DNA of 64,000 nt, taken from positions 26,924,578-26,988,577 of the forward strand of contig OU015533.1 of NCBI GenBank assembly GCA_907165065.1. Reading direction: 5' to 3'. The position numbers and the translations under genes are program-made. Under the pieces are notes generated by a model that saw nothing but the letters and a program-made list of their open reading frames with translations, was not told where the DNA came from and did not search any database. The stretch comes from Caprimulgus europaeus (taxonomy: Eukaryota; Chordata; Aves; Caprimulgiformes; Caprimulgidae). Below, piece by piece: positions 38,301-47,550 of the stretch; within the stretch, counting starts at the first letter, position 1; each line of letters begins with the position of its first letter.

Positions 38301-41300
38301 GTATTACTGTCCTAGATGTACTGACTTTATTACTTCAGACTAGTGCCATTTCATTTTACCCTTTTATTTCATTAATTTGAACTGAGACTGCCTCAGGAAT
38401 CTTAACTCTTATTTCTTGTTCTTTATAGATGGCCAGTTTTCTAACTTGAATTGCCTGTTACAGTAGCTGATTTAAATCATATAATAAAAAAATACTCCTA
38501 GGTCTAATTGACTGTAGCTTTAGCCATCTGATCATCTTCCCTGCCAACAGTCTGTTAGCACCACTGCAACAATTTTAAGTCTTATATCTAGTCATCCTGT
38601 TCACTGTATCATTAGTGTGGAAACATTAATCATTTTAAAAAAGGAAAAAAAACAAAGCGGGGGTGGGGGGGGGCGGAATTAAATCTGGCCAAAACCAAAC
38701 AGCCTGTCCCCTCCATTTCACAGTGCTGTTTTTAGATCCAGGGATTTTGGGAAGCATATGCATAGTTAAAGATAGATAACACTCTGAAATAGTTAATGTA
38801 TTGCTTCATTATTTTACAAATTGGAAAGTTCTATTAAACGCCAGTAAATAATAAATTGTAATGCCTCTTCATCATAGTGAATAATAGCAGACTTCAGTAG
38901 CTTTCATCATTAGACTGCTTGCTGTTATTCAGTTCTTCTAGATAAAGCTTCTCTTAAAAGCACTTTTTTTTCTTGTTGAAAGTAACTAAGTTGGTGAATA
39001 TGACTGTTAAGTGCCAAATTCCTAATAATGAGTCAGCTATTTCCTGCAAAAATAAAGATCACAAAAAAACCTATCAAGTCAGATTTTGACCAGGTAATTT
39101 TACTGAAAAATACTTTGTTATAAAGTTGTAAATTAGCAGATATGAGTCCTGAATTAATCTTTTTTTTTTTTCTAATTTGTCACTGGAATTTCAAAACTAA
39201 GCAATGCCCTGAAAGCCTAAATAATAAATCCTTCTCCAAGTAACCAGTTTGCCTGGCTTTTCTACTGTCAAATTGAGGGAAAAGTATATAATGAATAATT
39301 GTTTTATTGTAATGAATGAATATAAATTAGAAAATATATTAAAATATTTCAGGTTTTTTGCCTCATGTTTCTTGGAGCCTGCAATTTTATCTATTACCAA
39401 AGATACTTCATTCAAAACAGTTCTAGCTATGAAAGCTTATGTGCTCCAAACCAAGTTTCTTACTTGTCTGTCTCAATACAGAATTTTCTTTTTTTTTCTC
39501 TTCATCTTCTAGTCCTTAATTCTGAATATTTTAACTGTGTTAACAAGACTTACTCATTCAGATTTGAAAGCAAGGTAGAAATATATCCTAAAACATATGC
39601 ATTTAAGTTCATTATTTCATCATCTCTACATGGTGTTTTTGTCAAACATATTTCAAACTACTCTGCAAGTAGATTTTTGTTTCCTCTTCAATGTTTTTAT
39701 AGTAGCTACAATGGATGGCACAGAGATTCATATTCACTGAGAGGCTGGGCACTAGGGTAAGTTACTGTATTAAACTTTGTTCACAAGCTGCTTATATAGT
39801 TTTCTTGCTAGGATAAATTAATATTTAAATGCTATGTAAATCAAGAATTAGAAACAGGTATATGTATTGCTTTATTTAAGATAGTAAAGTTTCCACATCT
39901 TTTAACTCAAGCTTTTAAAATCTGAAGAAACAGCATACTCCTTACTGTCCATCCATTTTCTGAAGACTATATTATTTTGTCTACCATTTCTTAAAAGTTA
40001 TTCTTTTATAGTACAAAGTATAAGGTAGGGATTTTCAGACTACTAATATTTGTCATTTCAGAAACTTTTCTTATGCTTAAATGGAATTTGGATATGTTTA
40101 AAGTTTTGAATGGGTTATGACTGGTATTCTTCCTTTCCACAGGTATTTACCACAAGTGGCTGTAGACCTGACTCCTCAGAGTTTCACAGAAAAAGTTCTG
40201 AATGGAAAAGATCACTGGGTCATTGATTTTTATGCTCCTTGGTGTGGACCTTGCCAAAATTTTGCTCCTGAATTTGAGATCCTTGCAAGGGTAGGTTTTT
40301 AACTGTATTAGCAGATTGTTATACTTATGGTTATAATATAATTCACCAGCAGTTTATTTCTTAGCAATCATCCAAAAATCACATACCTGCAATGATCCTC
40401 CTCATTGCAAGTCCACACTTTTAAGTCCCACTTGACAGTGGGTATTGTCTCTTGCACAGACACACACACAGAGCCTCTTTTGAGACAGATTTCAGCTTAT
40501 GATGGGGTGACCTTTGGAACTGTGATGTGCTTTGCCCTGAATTCAAGTAGAAGGGCTCTGCTGAACATGTAGTGACTTCTGATAGAAGTCTAACAGTCTG
40601 AGAAGCAAGCAAGCAACTACTCAGATATTTAAAAGATTTGAGCAACGTTTTTTATTTACTTCTAGGTGCACTGCTGGCTTATTCAAGTTATTTGCTTACA
40701 GTCACCCATGGAAACTTGAAGATTGTTTCTAATAAACATTTCTTTTTAGACCATTAAAGGAAAAGTAAAAGCTGGAAAAGTAGACTGTCAGACATATGCT
40801 CAGACCTGTCAAACTGCTGATATCAGAGCCTACCCTACTGTTAAGTTTTACCCCTACCAAGGAACAAAGGTAAAGTGTCTCTCACTGTTGAGCGGGTACT
40901 GTTAGTAAATGTATTTATTTCACATTAAGACTTAAGAGACTATTTCTGTAACAAAGTACATTATTTAGATATTCAGGAGATAGATACAACAATAATCAAT
41001 TTCAGTAATATTTAAAATAGTAGGACAATTATACAGTAATAATGTGTTATTGAAAAATAATAAATTGTAAATTAACAGAACAGTAATTAAATGTGAGCTT
41101 AACAAGAACCAGGGTTTAATCATGCAGGGGTCTCATGTGAAAAAATGTTTTTCAACCTTTACTGATTCCACCACCAGCTACCAAAAGCAGGCAGTCTTTC
41201 TCTAAATGAAATGTGGACAATTTCATTTTGGATAAGGAGAAATATTCTTTCAATGTAACCATAGCATTTCATTATAATTTTAACTTAAATAATGTATTTT

Positions 41301-42758
41301 AAGATGGAAAATAGATGAAAAATATTTAGTTGTGCTAAACCACTTCAATTATCAGTGTGGCTCTCTGTTGAGAACAACATTTCCTACAAACAGATTAGTA
41401 GTAATAAATTTAAAAATTGAGAAGTACCACATAGTTCTAGGAACTTTATTTTTGTAAAAAATTTCAAGAATGTTATAGTCATATTTTTAAATGTATTAAT
41501 ACTGAAGAGAGAGTATTCAATGCATTCTGATGGTTAAGCCAATTATTTTAATTACACTTTTTTTTTTTTTTAACTGAATCTCTTATGAGAAGTTTGAGAA
41601 ATCTTTCCACACACAATCCCATCAAATTCAGTGAGACTTTTCTCTCAGGCAGAGCAATGGCTTTTCAGGTCTCAAAAGTAGTGACTCACATGGACAGATT
41701 TGATGAACATAGATTTCAAAAATGGCAGACTTTGTAATGGCTATCTACATTAAATACTTAACTGAGTAACTGTGAGAAAACTGTAACTATTTCAGGTTTC
41801 TTTAAGGACCAAGACAAAATTTGTGTAGTTGAAAATTTATGTAGTTTTAAAAAGTAGCAGCTAAGAGTGGTTCTTACTATAAAGACAATTAGTGTTGTTT
41901 AAATGGAGACAAAATATATCTATGAATCACAAATCATACCAGAGCCATTGTCTTCTCCCCCACATATTTCTCTTGCACTTTACCTGAAAGGAAGCAGATT
42001 TTCTATTCAGTGTAGAGCATGGGTAATATGTTTTTGGTTTTGTTTTGTTTTGTTTTTTTAAGAAAAATGTTCTCGGCGAATATATAGACAGCAGAGATGC
42101 AAAAGGTATTGCTGACCTTTTGAATGAAAAATTAGAAGCAATTCAAAATAAAGGGAAAAGGAAAAAATCTAGAAATAAGGTAAGAATACTTACTGTGTGG
42201 CCTCTTTATAAAAGACTTATATTTTGTAAAGAACAGCCCTTTAAAACAATGTTAGTATTTGCTGTTTGTCCATGAAATATTAAATGCCACATCTTCAAAT
42301 AGTACCATGTACATTTTACTTCCAGTCTCGTTTTGGCTACTGTTATTTATTTGAAGTCAGTTCTCCGTGTCCACAGATGTAGCAGAGAATACTGCAGTTG
42401 CAACATCAGTTATGGAAAGACTTAGCAGAATTTATAGATATCCATGGGACAGATGAGTTAAAGATAGATAGTTGAGATGCACTGTATCCTGAAGTTAATC
42501 CCTAGACTAGACTTAGCAAGCAGGCTCCAAATTACAGAGGCTGATTACTGCAAGACTGGGATTGACTTTTTAACTCAGAAAGAAGATATTAATATACAGC
42601 TGTTAAGAAGTACCCTGAATTCTATTTAAGAAACATTTGTCCAGTTGAGAAGTAAGTACATAGAAATTTAAAATCACAGGAAAAAAACTCAGTAATCTTG
42701 ATTTTTATTTGTACTTTCAGAATAACTATTATTTTCTTGTCCCTAGGATGAACTCTAA
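22654..42758 (+). CDS. DNAJC10: DNAJC10 (ERdj5), ER disulfide reductase with J domain, complete coding region in 22 exons
   Basis: The protein acts in the ER lumen. It reduces disulfides of misfolded proteins so that they can be retrotranslocated (ERAD), and it recruits BiP (HSPA5) through its J domain. Joining the 22 exons listed separately gives 2,394 nt, 797 residues plus stop, with every GT-AG junction in phase. Seen in order: signal peptide (hydrophobic residues 17-30); J domain about 35-100 with HPD at 62-64; Trx1 with CSHC 158-161; two redox-dead Trx-like domains (about 235-465); Trx2 CPPC 480-483; Trx3 CGPC 588-591; Trx4 CGPC 700-703; KDEL at 794-797. The CXXC positions equal those I know for human ERdj5. 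In Trx3 the human motif is, to my memory, CHPC. The start is fixed by an upstream in-frame stop. No frameshift or lost key residue was seen. Confidence 0.97.
24528..24693 (+). CDS. DNAJC10: DNAJC10 coding exon 2: rest of J domain and linker
   Basis: Residues 68-122 plus one nucleotide. It starts NDPNAHENF after a TAAATAG acceptor, completes J-domain helices III and IV ([19 protein letters not shown]) and enters a Q/G-rich linker. Confidence 0.96.
25814..25864 (+). CDS. DNAJC10: DNAJC10 coding exon 3
   Basis: A 51-nt exon (residues 123-139) reading [17 protein letters not shown], the linker and first strand of Trx1. Phase 1 at both ends, so skipping it would keep the frame. Confidence 0.95.
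26337..26361 (+). repeat. Poly-T tract in DNAJC10 intron 3
   Basis: More than 20 consecutive T between coding exons 3 and 4. Further T runs sit at about 26145, 26428 and 28450. No transposon boundary could be attached to them. Confidence 0.7.
27224..27306 (+). CDS. DNAJC10: DNAJC10 coding exon 4: Trx1 active site
   Basis: Residues 140-167, including [20 protein letters not shown]158 and C161 are at 27277-27279 and 27286-27288. CSHC is the same as in the known mammalian protein. The donor is GTACGT. Confidence 0.96.
27503..27634 (+). CDS. DNAJC10: DNAJC10 coding exon 5: rest of Trx1
   Basis: Residues 168-211, [10 protein letters not shown] through the conserved cis-proline loop [10 protein letters not shown]. 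In phase with its neighbours. Confidence 0.96.
28499..28592 (+). CDS. DNAJC10: DNAJC10 coding exon 6
   Basis: Residues 212-242, [20 protein letters not shown] and the final Trx1 helix leading to VTELWAG. Confidence 0.95.
28799..28876 (+). CDS. DNAJC10: DNAJC10 coding exon 7: start of redox-dead Trx-like domain b1
   Basis: Residues 243-268, including [18 protein letters not shown]. No CXXC motif, as expected for the Trxb domains that serve as a structural platform. Confidence 0.94.
30115..30158 (+). CDS. DNAJC10: DNAJC10 coding exon 8
   Basis: A 44-nt exon (residues 269-283) reading [15 protein letters not shown], in phase after the GCAG acceptor. Confidence 0.94.
30541..30678 (+). CDS. DNAJC10: DNAJC10 coding exon 9
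   Basis: Residues 284-329, [20 protein letters not shown] onwards, to KEKGGVL. Exactly 46 codons. The donor is GTACGA, weaker than the others. Confidence 0.95.
30830..31140. other. GC-elevated patch in DNAJC10 intron 9
   Basis: About 300 bp, richer in G+C than the surrounding intron, starting after a long T tract. No coding sense or known repeat is recognised. It may be an old transposon remnant or a conserved noncoding element. Confidence 0.4.
31720..31809 (+). CDS. DNAJC10: DNAJC10 coding exon 10
   Basis: Residues 330-359, [20 protein letters not shown] to AASLE. Exactly 30 codons, marking the passage between the two redox-dead domains. Confidence 0.95.
32576..32689 (+). CDS. DNAJC10: DNAJC10 coding exon 11: redox-dead domain b2
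   Basis: Residues 360-397, [20 protein letters not shown] to EHIQ. 38 whole codons. Confidence 0.96.
33485..33599 (+). CDS. DNAJC10: DNAJC10 coding exon 12
   Basis: Residues 398-435, [20 protein letters not shown] through AVFKGKG and YEIHH. Ends in phase 1. Confidence 0.96.
34935..35062 (+). CDS. DNAJC10: DNAJC10 coding exon 13: start of Trx2
   Basis: Residues 436-478, [20 protein letters not shown] to WLVDFFAP. It stops directly before the active-site tryptophan. Confidence 0.96.
35336..35452 (+). CDS. DNAJC10: DNAJC10 coding exon 14: Trx2 active site
   Basis: Residues 479-517. The exon opens with [15 protein letters not shown], so the intron interrupts the ...DFFAP-WCPPC consensus. C480 and C483 are at 35339-35341 and 35348-35350. 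Confidence 0.97.
36085..36186 (+). CDS. DNAJC10: DNAJC10 coding exon 15: end of Trx2
   Basis: Residues 518-551, [20 protein letters not shown] to ILEFIE, with the cis-proline motif AYPTT. Confidence 0.96.
37233..37388 (+). CDS. DNAJC10: DNAJC10 coding exon 16: Trx3 with CGPC active site
   Basis: Residues 552-603, [20 protein letters not shown] through [21 protein letters not shown]588 and C591 flank GP; the glycine codon is 37344-37346. I recall the human motif as CHPC, so this is a difference of possible redox significance. Confidence 0.97.
38075..38208 (+). CDS. DNAJC10: DNAJC10 coding exon 17
   Basis: Residues 604-647 plus two nucleotides, [20 protein letters not shown] through [11 protein letters not shown], the second half of Trx3. 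Confidence 0.96.
39703..39756 (+). CDS. DNAJC10: DNAJC10 coding exon 18
   Basis: A 54-nt exon (residues 648-665) reading [18 protein letters not shown], the last helix of Trx3. Phase 2 at both ends, so skipping it would keep the frame. Confidence 0.95.
40143..40290 (+). CDS. DNAJC10: DNAJC10 coding exon 19: Trx4 active site
   Basis: Residues 666-715, [20 protein letters not shown] through [21 protein letters not shown]700 and C703 are at 40243-40245 and 40252-40254. Confidence 0.97.
40750..40869 (+). CDS. DNAJC10: DNAJC10 coding exon 20
   Basis: Residues 716-755, [20 protein letters not shown] through [16 protein letters not shown], with the cis-proline loop of Trx4. Confidence 0.97.
42063..42179 (+). 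CDS. DNAJC10: DNAJC10 coding exon 21
   Basis: Residues 756-794, [20 protein letters not shown] to a basic tail [10 protein letters not shown]. The final K is the first residue of the KDEL signal. If the following intron is retained, the frame runs to a stop at 42273-42275 and loses KDEL. Confidence 0.96.
42747..42758 (+). CDS. DNAJC10: DNAJC10 coding exon 22: DEL and stop
   Basis: After a CCCTAG acceptor the exon adds only D, E, L and TAA (42756-42758), completing the ER-retrieval signal KDEL. The rest of the exon is 3' UTR. Confidence 0.94.
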   Translation, partial: DEL

Positions 42759-44580
42759 GTGGTACTGGAGGTAGATACAATTCAAAATATTCTGAAGCTG
42801 TGAATATAGAAGACACCATGAGGAAAATATAAGTCTGACTACATTCATGACAGGACAAAAAAGATGAAAACTAGTTTCAGTTCACTGGCATACATGACTG
42901 TATGAATTCTGTTTAAACTGGGGGGAGATGAAAGCATTTTGGTGGAGGATTCAGTGTTTCTGCAAATGAATTCTGCATGTCCCTCTTCTGATACACCAAC
43001 TACCTTCTTCCTAGTGAAACATGGGAATTGACCAGAAATTGGACTGTATCACTTTTGCCTACCCATTAACTAGTTCTTTCTATTTTTCTGTCTCTTTTCA
43101 AACACTTTTTGAATGTGGCACTCAGCCTATGGCTGAATATGCACTCAAACCACTCTGCAATGCAGAAACACACTGAGGAATTGTCTATTTGAAAGACAAT
43201 TTTACCTGATGATTATTCTGCTTTGGGGTTACATTATTGTCCAGTCAATTGCTAAGAAATAAAATTAAGTGGTAGCAGGATAGGTTATTGAATTACATTG
43301 TTCCTGCCTGTGAGTGGATTACTATATTGTGGCACTGGTGGTGGTGCCTGGATGAACAGAACTTCGAAGAGCTTCTTTGGTTTGTTTTTTATTTTCTTTT
43401 GAAAAAAATAATTAAAAAAAAAATCAAGGACTTCAAACTCAGTGTTTCATTGGCTTTCAAAATTTAAGTTATGCCATAGAAGCATCTGCTCAAGTTATTA
43501 GGACATAATTTTATTATTGTCTTTTTAAATATGAATGTATTCTGTGGGCATATTTAACCTCTTTTGGTATTACCACTTTTCCTTTCTTTACAGACATGTT
43601 TTGGGGGTTTTGTTTGTTTTTATATAATCTTTAGGCAAGCAGGATAGCAAGTGCCTTTTTTAATTTAATAATGAAACTGCACATTGCAATGTCTCCTTAT
43701 ACATCTTAATAGAATTCCCAGTCTTCAGAGTAATATGTTTCATAGCTTCTCAATAGACAAGAAAAATGAAAGATGACAACAAAAATGTTTGCTGGATTTA
43801 GGAGTTCAGCATTGAAATGTTTCATGTTTTCAATAAAATGCTGCTGAGAATTTGTCAGATGGACTTTTCTCCCTGCTCTCCCTGTATGTAGATTTGGCAT
43901 GACTAGTCCCTGTAGTGTGAGTATTACAAATTTGTAAATACATTGTTATCTACAAGTAATTTATTTTATAAAGAAGGTAGCAAGAAATAAAAGGAAGAGA
44001 TTCTAGAAGTTTGAGACATTCACATGCTTCTTCCCCTATGTTCAGGGTTGCCTCTATTGCTTTGCTGTTTTACAGTGTATTAATCTGAGGAAGAAGAGAA
44101 TGTATTGCATCTATTTTTAATAAAGTAGACCTTCCCACATCCAAACCAAGCTTCAAACTCAATCACTGTTGAAAATTAAAATTTTGGTGTTTTGTGACTT
44201 TAATACAAACTCTGTTTCGGTCATTTTCCATGTTTAACTGTAACTTCAGTTCCCACCTACCTTCTTCCTGGAGAATGAGGTAATGGGTACATACTCTAGG
44301 ACCCTATTTTTAAGAATATAATTTTAAAATAACTTAGTACAGGCATTTTTACAGTTTCTTCTTTATTCACAGTTTTTGTAAAAAGTTACTTTACCACTTC
44401 CTTGTGGTTTAGTCATTTGAAGCATATGGATAACTACTATGAGAAGACAACACTACTATCCTCATCAAGATGTCCTCTACCCTGACTTATTTTGTCCAGA
44501 CTAATAGTTTTGAAATTTATTTAGGCTATGGGGAGGAAGATTTAGTTTAAATATCAATAAAGTTCATTTTTAAGATTTAA
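42759..44580 (+). other. DNAJC10: DNAJC10 3' UTR (end uncertain)
   Basis: Noncoding after the stop. AATAAA signals occur at 43258-43263, 43832-43837, 44119-44124 and 44556-44561, so alternative 3' ends are possible. I give the last as the outer limit, but no sequence feature decides which is used. Confidence 0.55.
44556..44561 (+). terminator. Candidate polyadenylation signal AATAAA of DNAJC10 (most distal)
   Basis: AATAAA followed within about 30 nt by T-rich and GT-containing sequence (ttcatttttaag, ttaagtctgtgtc). Nearer copies at 43258, 43832 and 44119 compete. Confidence 0.45.
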
Positions 44581-47128
44581 GTCTGTGTCATGATACTCTT
44601 TGCACCCAATTTTTAAAATTACTCAGCTATAATTTACAGCTGTAGCTGATGTAGGTTTCTAAGAAGGTTTTCCAAATTTTTATGGAATTTTTTGCCAGCT
44701 GCCCTCTGTGACAGTTTTCAATAAGCAGCTTAGGGGAAATGCAGTGAGTAATAAAATCTTGCCTTTATTCCTAACCATACAAATAATTAAATAAATAAAA
44801 TCTTTTTATATAGTTGTATCTCCAAACTTCTCTAAGGACAAATTCACATAACTACATGATCCAATTTTTACTAATCAAGAGTTTAAATTAAGTTATTCAA
44901 GACACTTCCGGAGCAGCACTTTTTTTACATCTTGAAGTAGCTAGGTCCTTCAAGTTTCTCCTGTAAAATCATAGAGGTGTGAGCATTGCTTCATTCTTCA
45001 AAAAACAAATTAAGAAAAAAAAGCAAAACAAAACACACCACCACACAAATAAAATCCAACCACAAAAACCACCCAGAATAGTAAAAAATCTCAAAATGGA
45101 ATGGAGAATGAAGAACTTCCAAGTGGAAGGTGAATAAAAAACAGAATATGAATGAATACTACAATTTTAAGCAGTGTTCCACCATTCCTTAGTTCCCCTC
45201 TCTTCTAAGAATAAATTCAAACTTTACTTTCATGGTATGACCAAGATGGTTCAACTTCTCCCTATAGTTACCAATAGATAGTATTTATTATCCCTTATTC
45301 TTCACTCCTTTCCTTGCACCACTCTAGTGTGACTGTTCAGCTGGGTGGATAAGTGTGATGACCTGTGGGTTTTGACTGAATACCACAACACACCTCAATC
45401 AAGTCACAGCAGGGCACAAGCACTCTCCCAGGCTTCTGTTGCTTAGCACTTGCTGGGGTATTAAGGAAACACTGGCAGCCTTGACAAGTTTTTCAAATTA
45501 CAAGCAGCAGACTGTGAGGCCTTGTACCTTTTCCTTCTCCTGTAACTACATATGCATGAAGAAAGGGCAACACCTAATAAACACAAAATACACATACAAT
45601 AAGTGGCATAGTATGTATGGAGGCCTAACAGCTTTTAAATTTCTCTCTGGCATCCTATTTTGCTTTAATAAAAAGAAGGACATCTATGGCTGTTTAGTGT
45701 CACTGAACTGATGAGGTATCATGCCTTATACTAAAACAACAAAGATCCCAAGACACATTTGTCTCCTTTAGCTTCTATTGCTGCTAAAATGCATAAAAAT
45801 AAAGTAGAGAAAATATAGCAAAAGTTTCAAGCAACATATTGGGTTTATATGGTCTGCAGTTGGAAAGATCGTGTTTTGATCAAACTTGACAAGTTTGATT
45901 TTTTTCCTTTCATGGGCATGCTTCGGGCTTAATTAGTTGTGGAAGGTCCATATATTTTTATCAGTTTATAAAAAGACATAAAATGTTTTAATATTTAAAG
46001 TTTTCAACAGGAATGTACAAAGAACTTATTTCATTTACTGAAACTTTGCATGTGAAAACAGTGACATTTCAAGTCCAAATACTTTTAACCTTGGTCTTCT
46101 CTTTAAACTAGAATTCATTACTCATTTTTTCTTCCATCTGTATGTAAGCCACCACACTTTGGATAATAAACAATTAAAGGTAAATCATCAACATGAAATT
46201 AAGTACTTGCCTCCAACATTAAACAGACTCCTCCTTGTACTACTAATTTTCTAAGCTCTAATAGACTTCTCTGTATGTTACTAGCTGCCAACAGAAATTA
46301 TTAATTACAATTAGTTGGGCATAAAGAAGAATGTTTCCTAAATGAATGGATATGATCAGCGTATTCTGCAGACTATTTCTTGAGTAAGAGTACAAGGGCC
46401 ATGTCTGTTAACATTTGGCATGTATTCTTCACAATCTAACACATCTTGTAAGAAAACATCTACCTTAAATGTCAGCATTTCAAAAAGCATTCAAGAGCTA
46501 AATTAAGTAGGGGTCGGTGTCTTCTGAGAATATGATACACAGTAAAAACTAGTTAGTTCTGGGGAATTCCTACTATACAGCTGAGCTGGAATGGGAAATA
46601 CTGCCTTAAAGATGTTCTCTGCTTTCTAAGGCTTAAGGGACAGAAAGCAGAATATTGTTTTTCCATAAGGAAGCTCAAACTTACATGAAGAAGTAGATAT
46701 ATTTAATGCATATTATAGGTTACTGTGGAACCACATAAAGAATGACCTAATGCTTTTCTTTTTCATCCTTGCCAAGTACCAGACACGTAACAAGGAACAC
46801 ACTTCAACCAGAACTGATTACAGATCCTTTCATCCATTAGAAATTCATACCATTTTCTTCCTTTTGTTAAGAGCGCATTAAGCAATCCCAGTTGTGCCAT
46901 CCTAGATACATCACTTTTTCATCTGGTAGCTAGTTTATTTTTGTTATGTCAGAAGGTCTTGGCTAGTTCAGTAACAGAAGCCCATGTGCAGGATACAACT
47001 ATGTGTTTCATTTTTACTGAGGCTATATTAGAAAAATATCCTACGTAAACAATGGAAAAAAGTTACTATATTCCCATCCTGTTTCTGCAACTGTAATTCA
47101 ATGCTCTCTCTTCAGTAATTATGTTCAC

Positions 47129-47550
47129 TTACTTTACTGTCCTGCCTTTGATAACTGGATGATTGTCTTGAACAACTTTGTTATTCCAATTATATACCAG
47201 AATGAGTGAACTCTGTTTATACTGCACAATTTTTGAGGCTGGAACAGCATGCAAGAAGTACGTGTATGCCTGGCCAGCCACTAGAGCCAAGAAGTACCAG
47301 TTGACGTTCTGGCAGTAGCTCCTACTGTGCTTCATTCTTTTTTAGCACGAGCACGCTCTTGTGCAGCTGCAGGGTACCCCTGTTCCACAGCCACTGCTGT
47401 TAGAATAAGGCCCACGTGGGGAATTGCAGCTGTAATAACATGGATCTTTCTGCTTAAGGCATCACAGAAGATGCAGCAAGTCTCTGTGGGATGTGGTGTT
47501 GCATGCACAGCTGCATTCAGTTCAGCTAAGACAGGAAGGCACTTTGTCAT
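47129..47550 (-). other. Two overlapping small open frames, unidentified
   Basis: On minus, an ATG frame of 72 codons (47550-47332) is followed by a second ATG frame of 68 codons (47335-47129); the start of the second overlaps the stop of the first (GAATGAAG). The first includes CCIFCDAL and an alanine-rich end AAAQERARAKK; the second has NWYFLALVAGQAYTYFLH. I recognise neither. A frameshifted pseudogene, a noncoding exon or chance are all possible. Confidence 0.2.

Noticed and set aside
42045..42275. 76-codon frame containing DNAJC10 exon 21
   Set aside because: It is exon 21 plus read-through into the intron. The spliced form ending in KDEL is the supported product.
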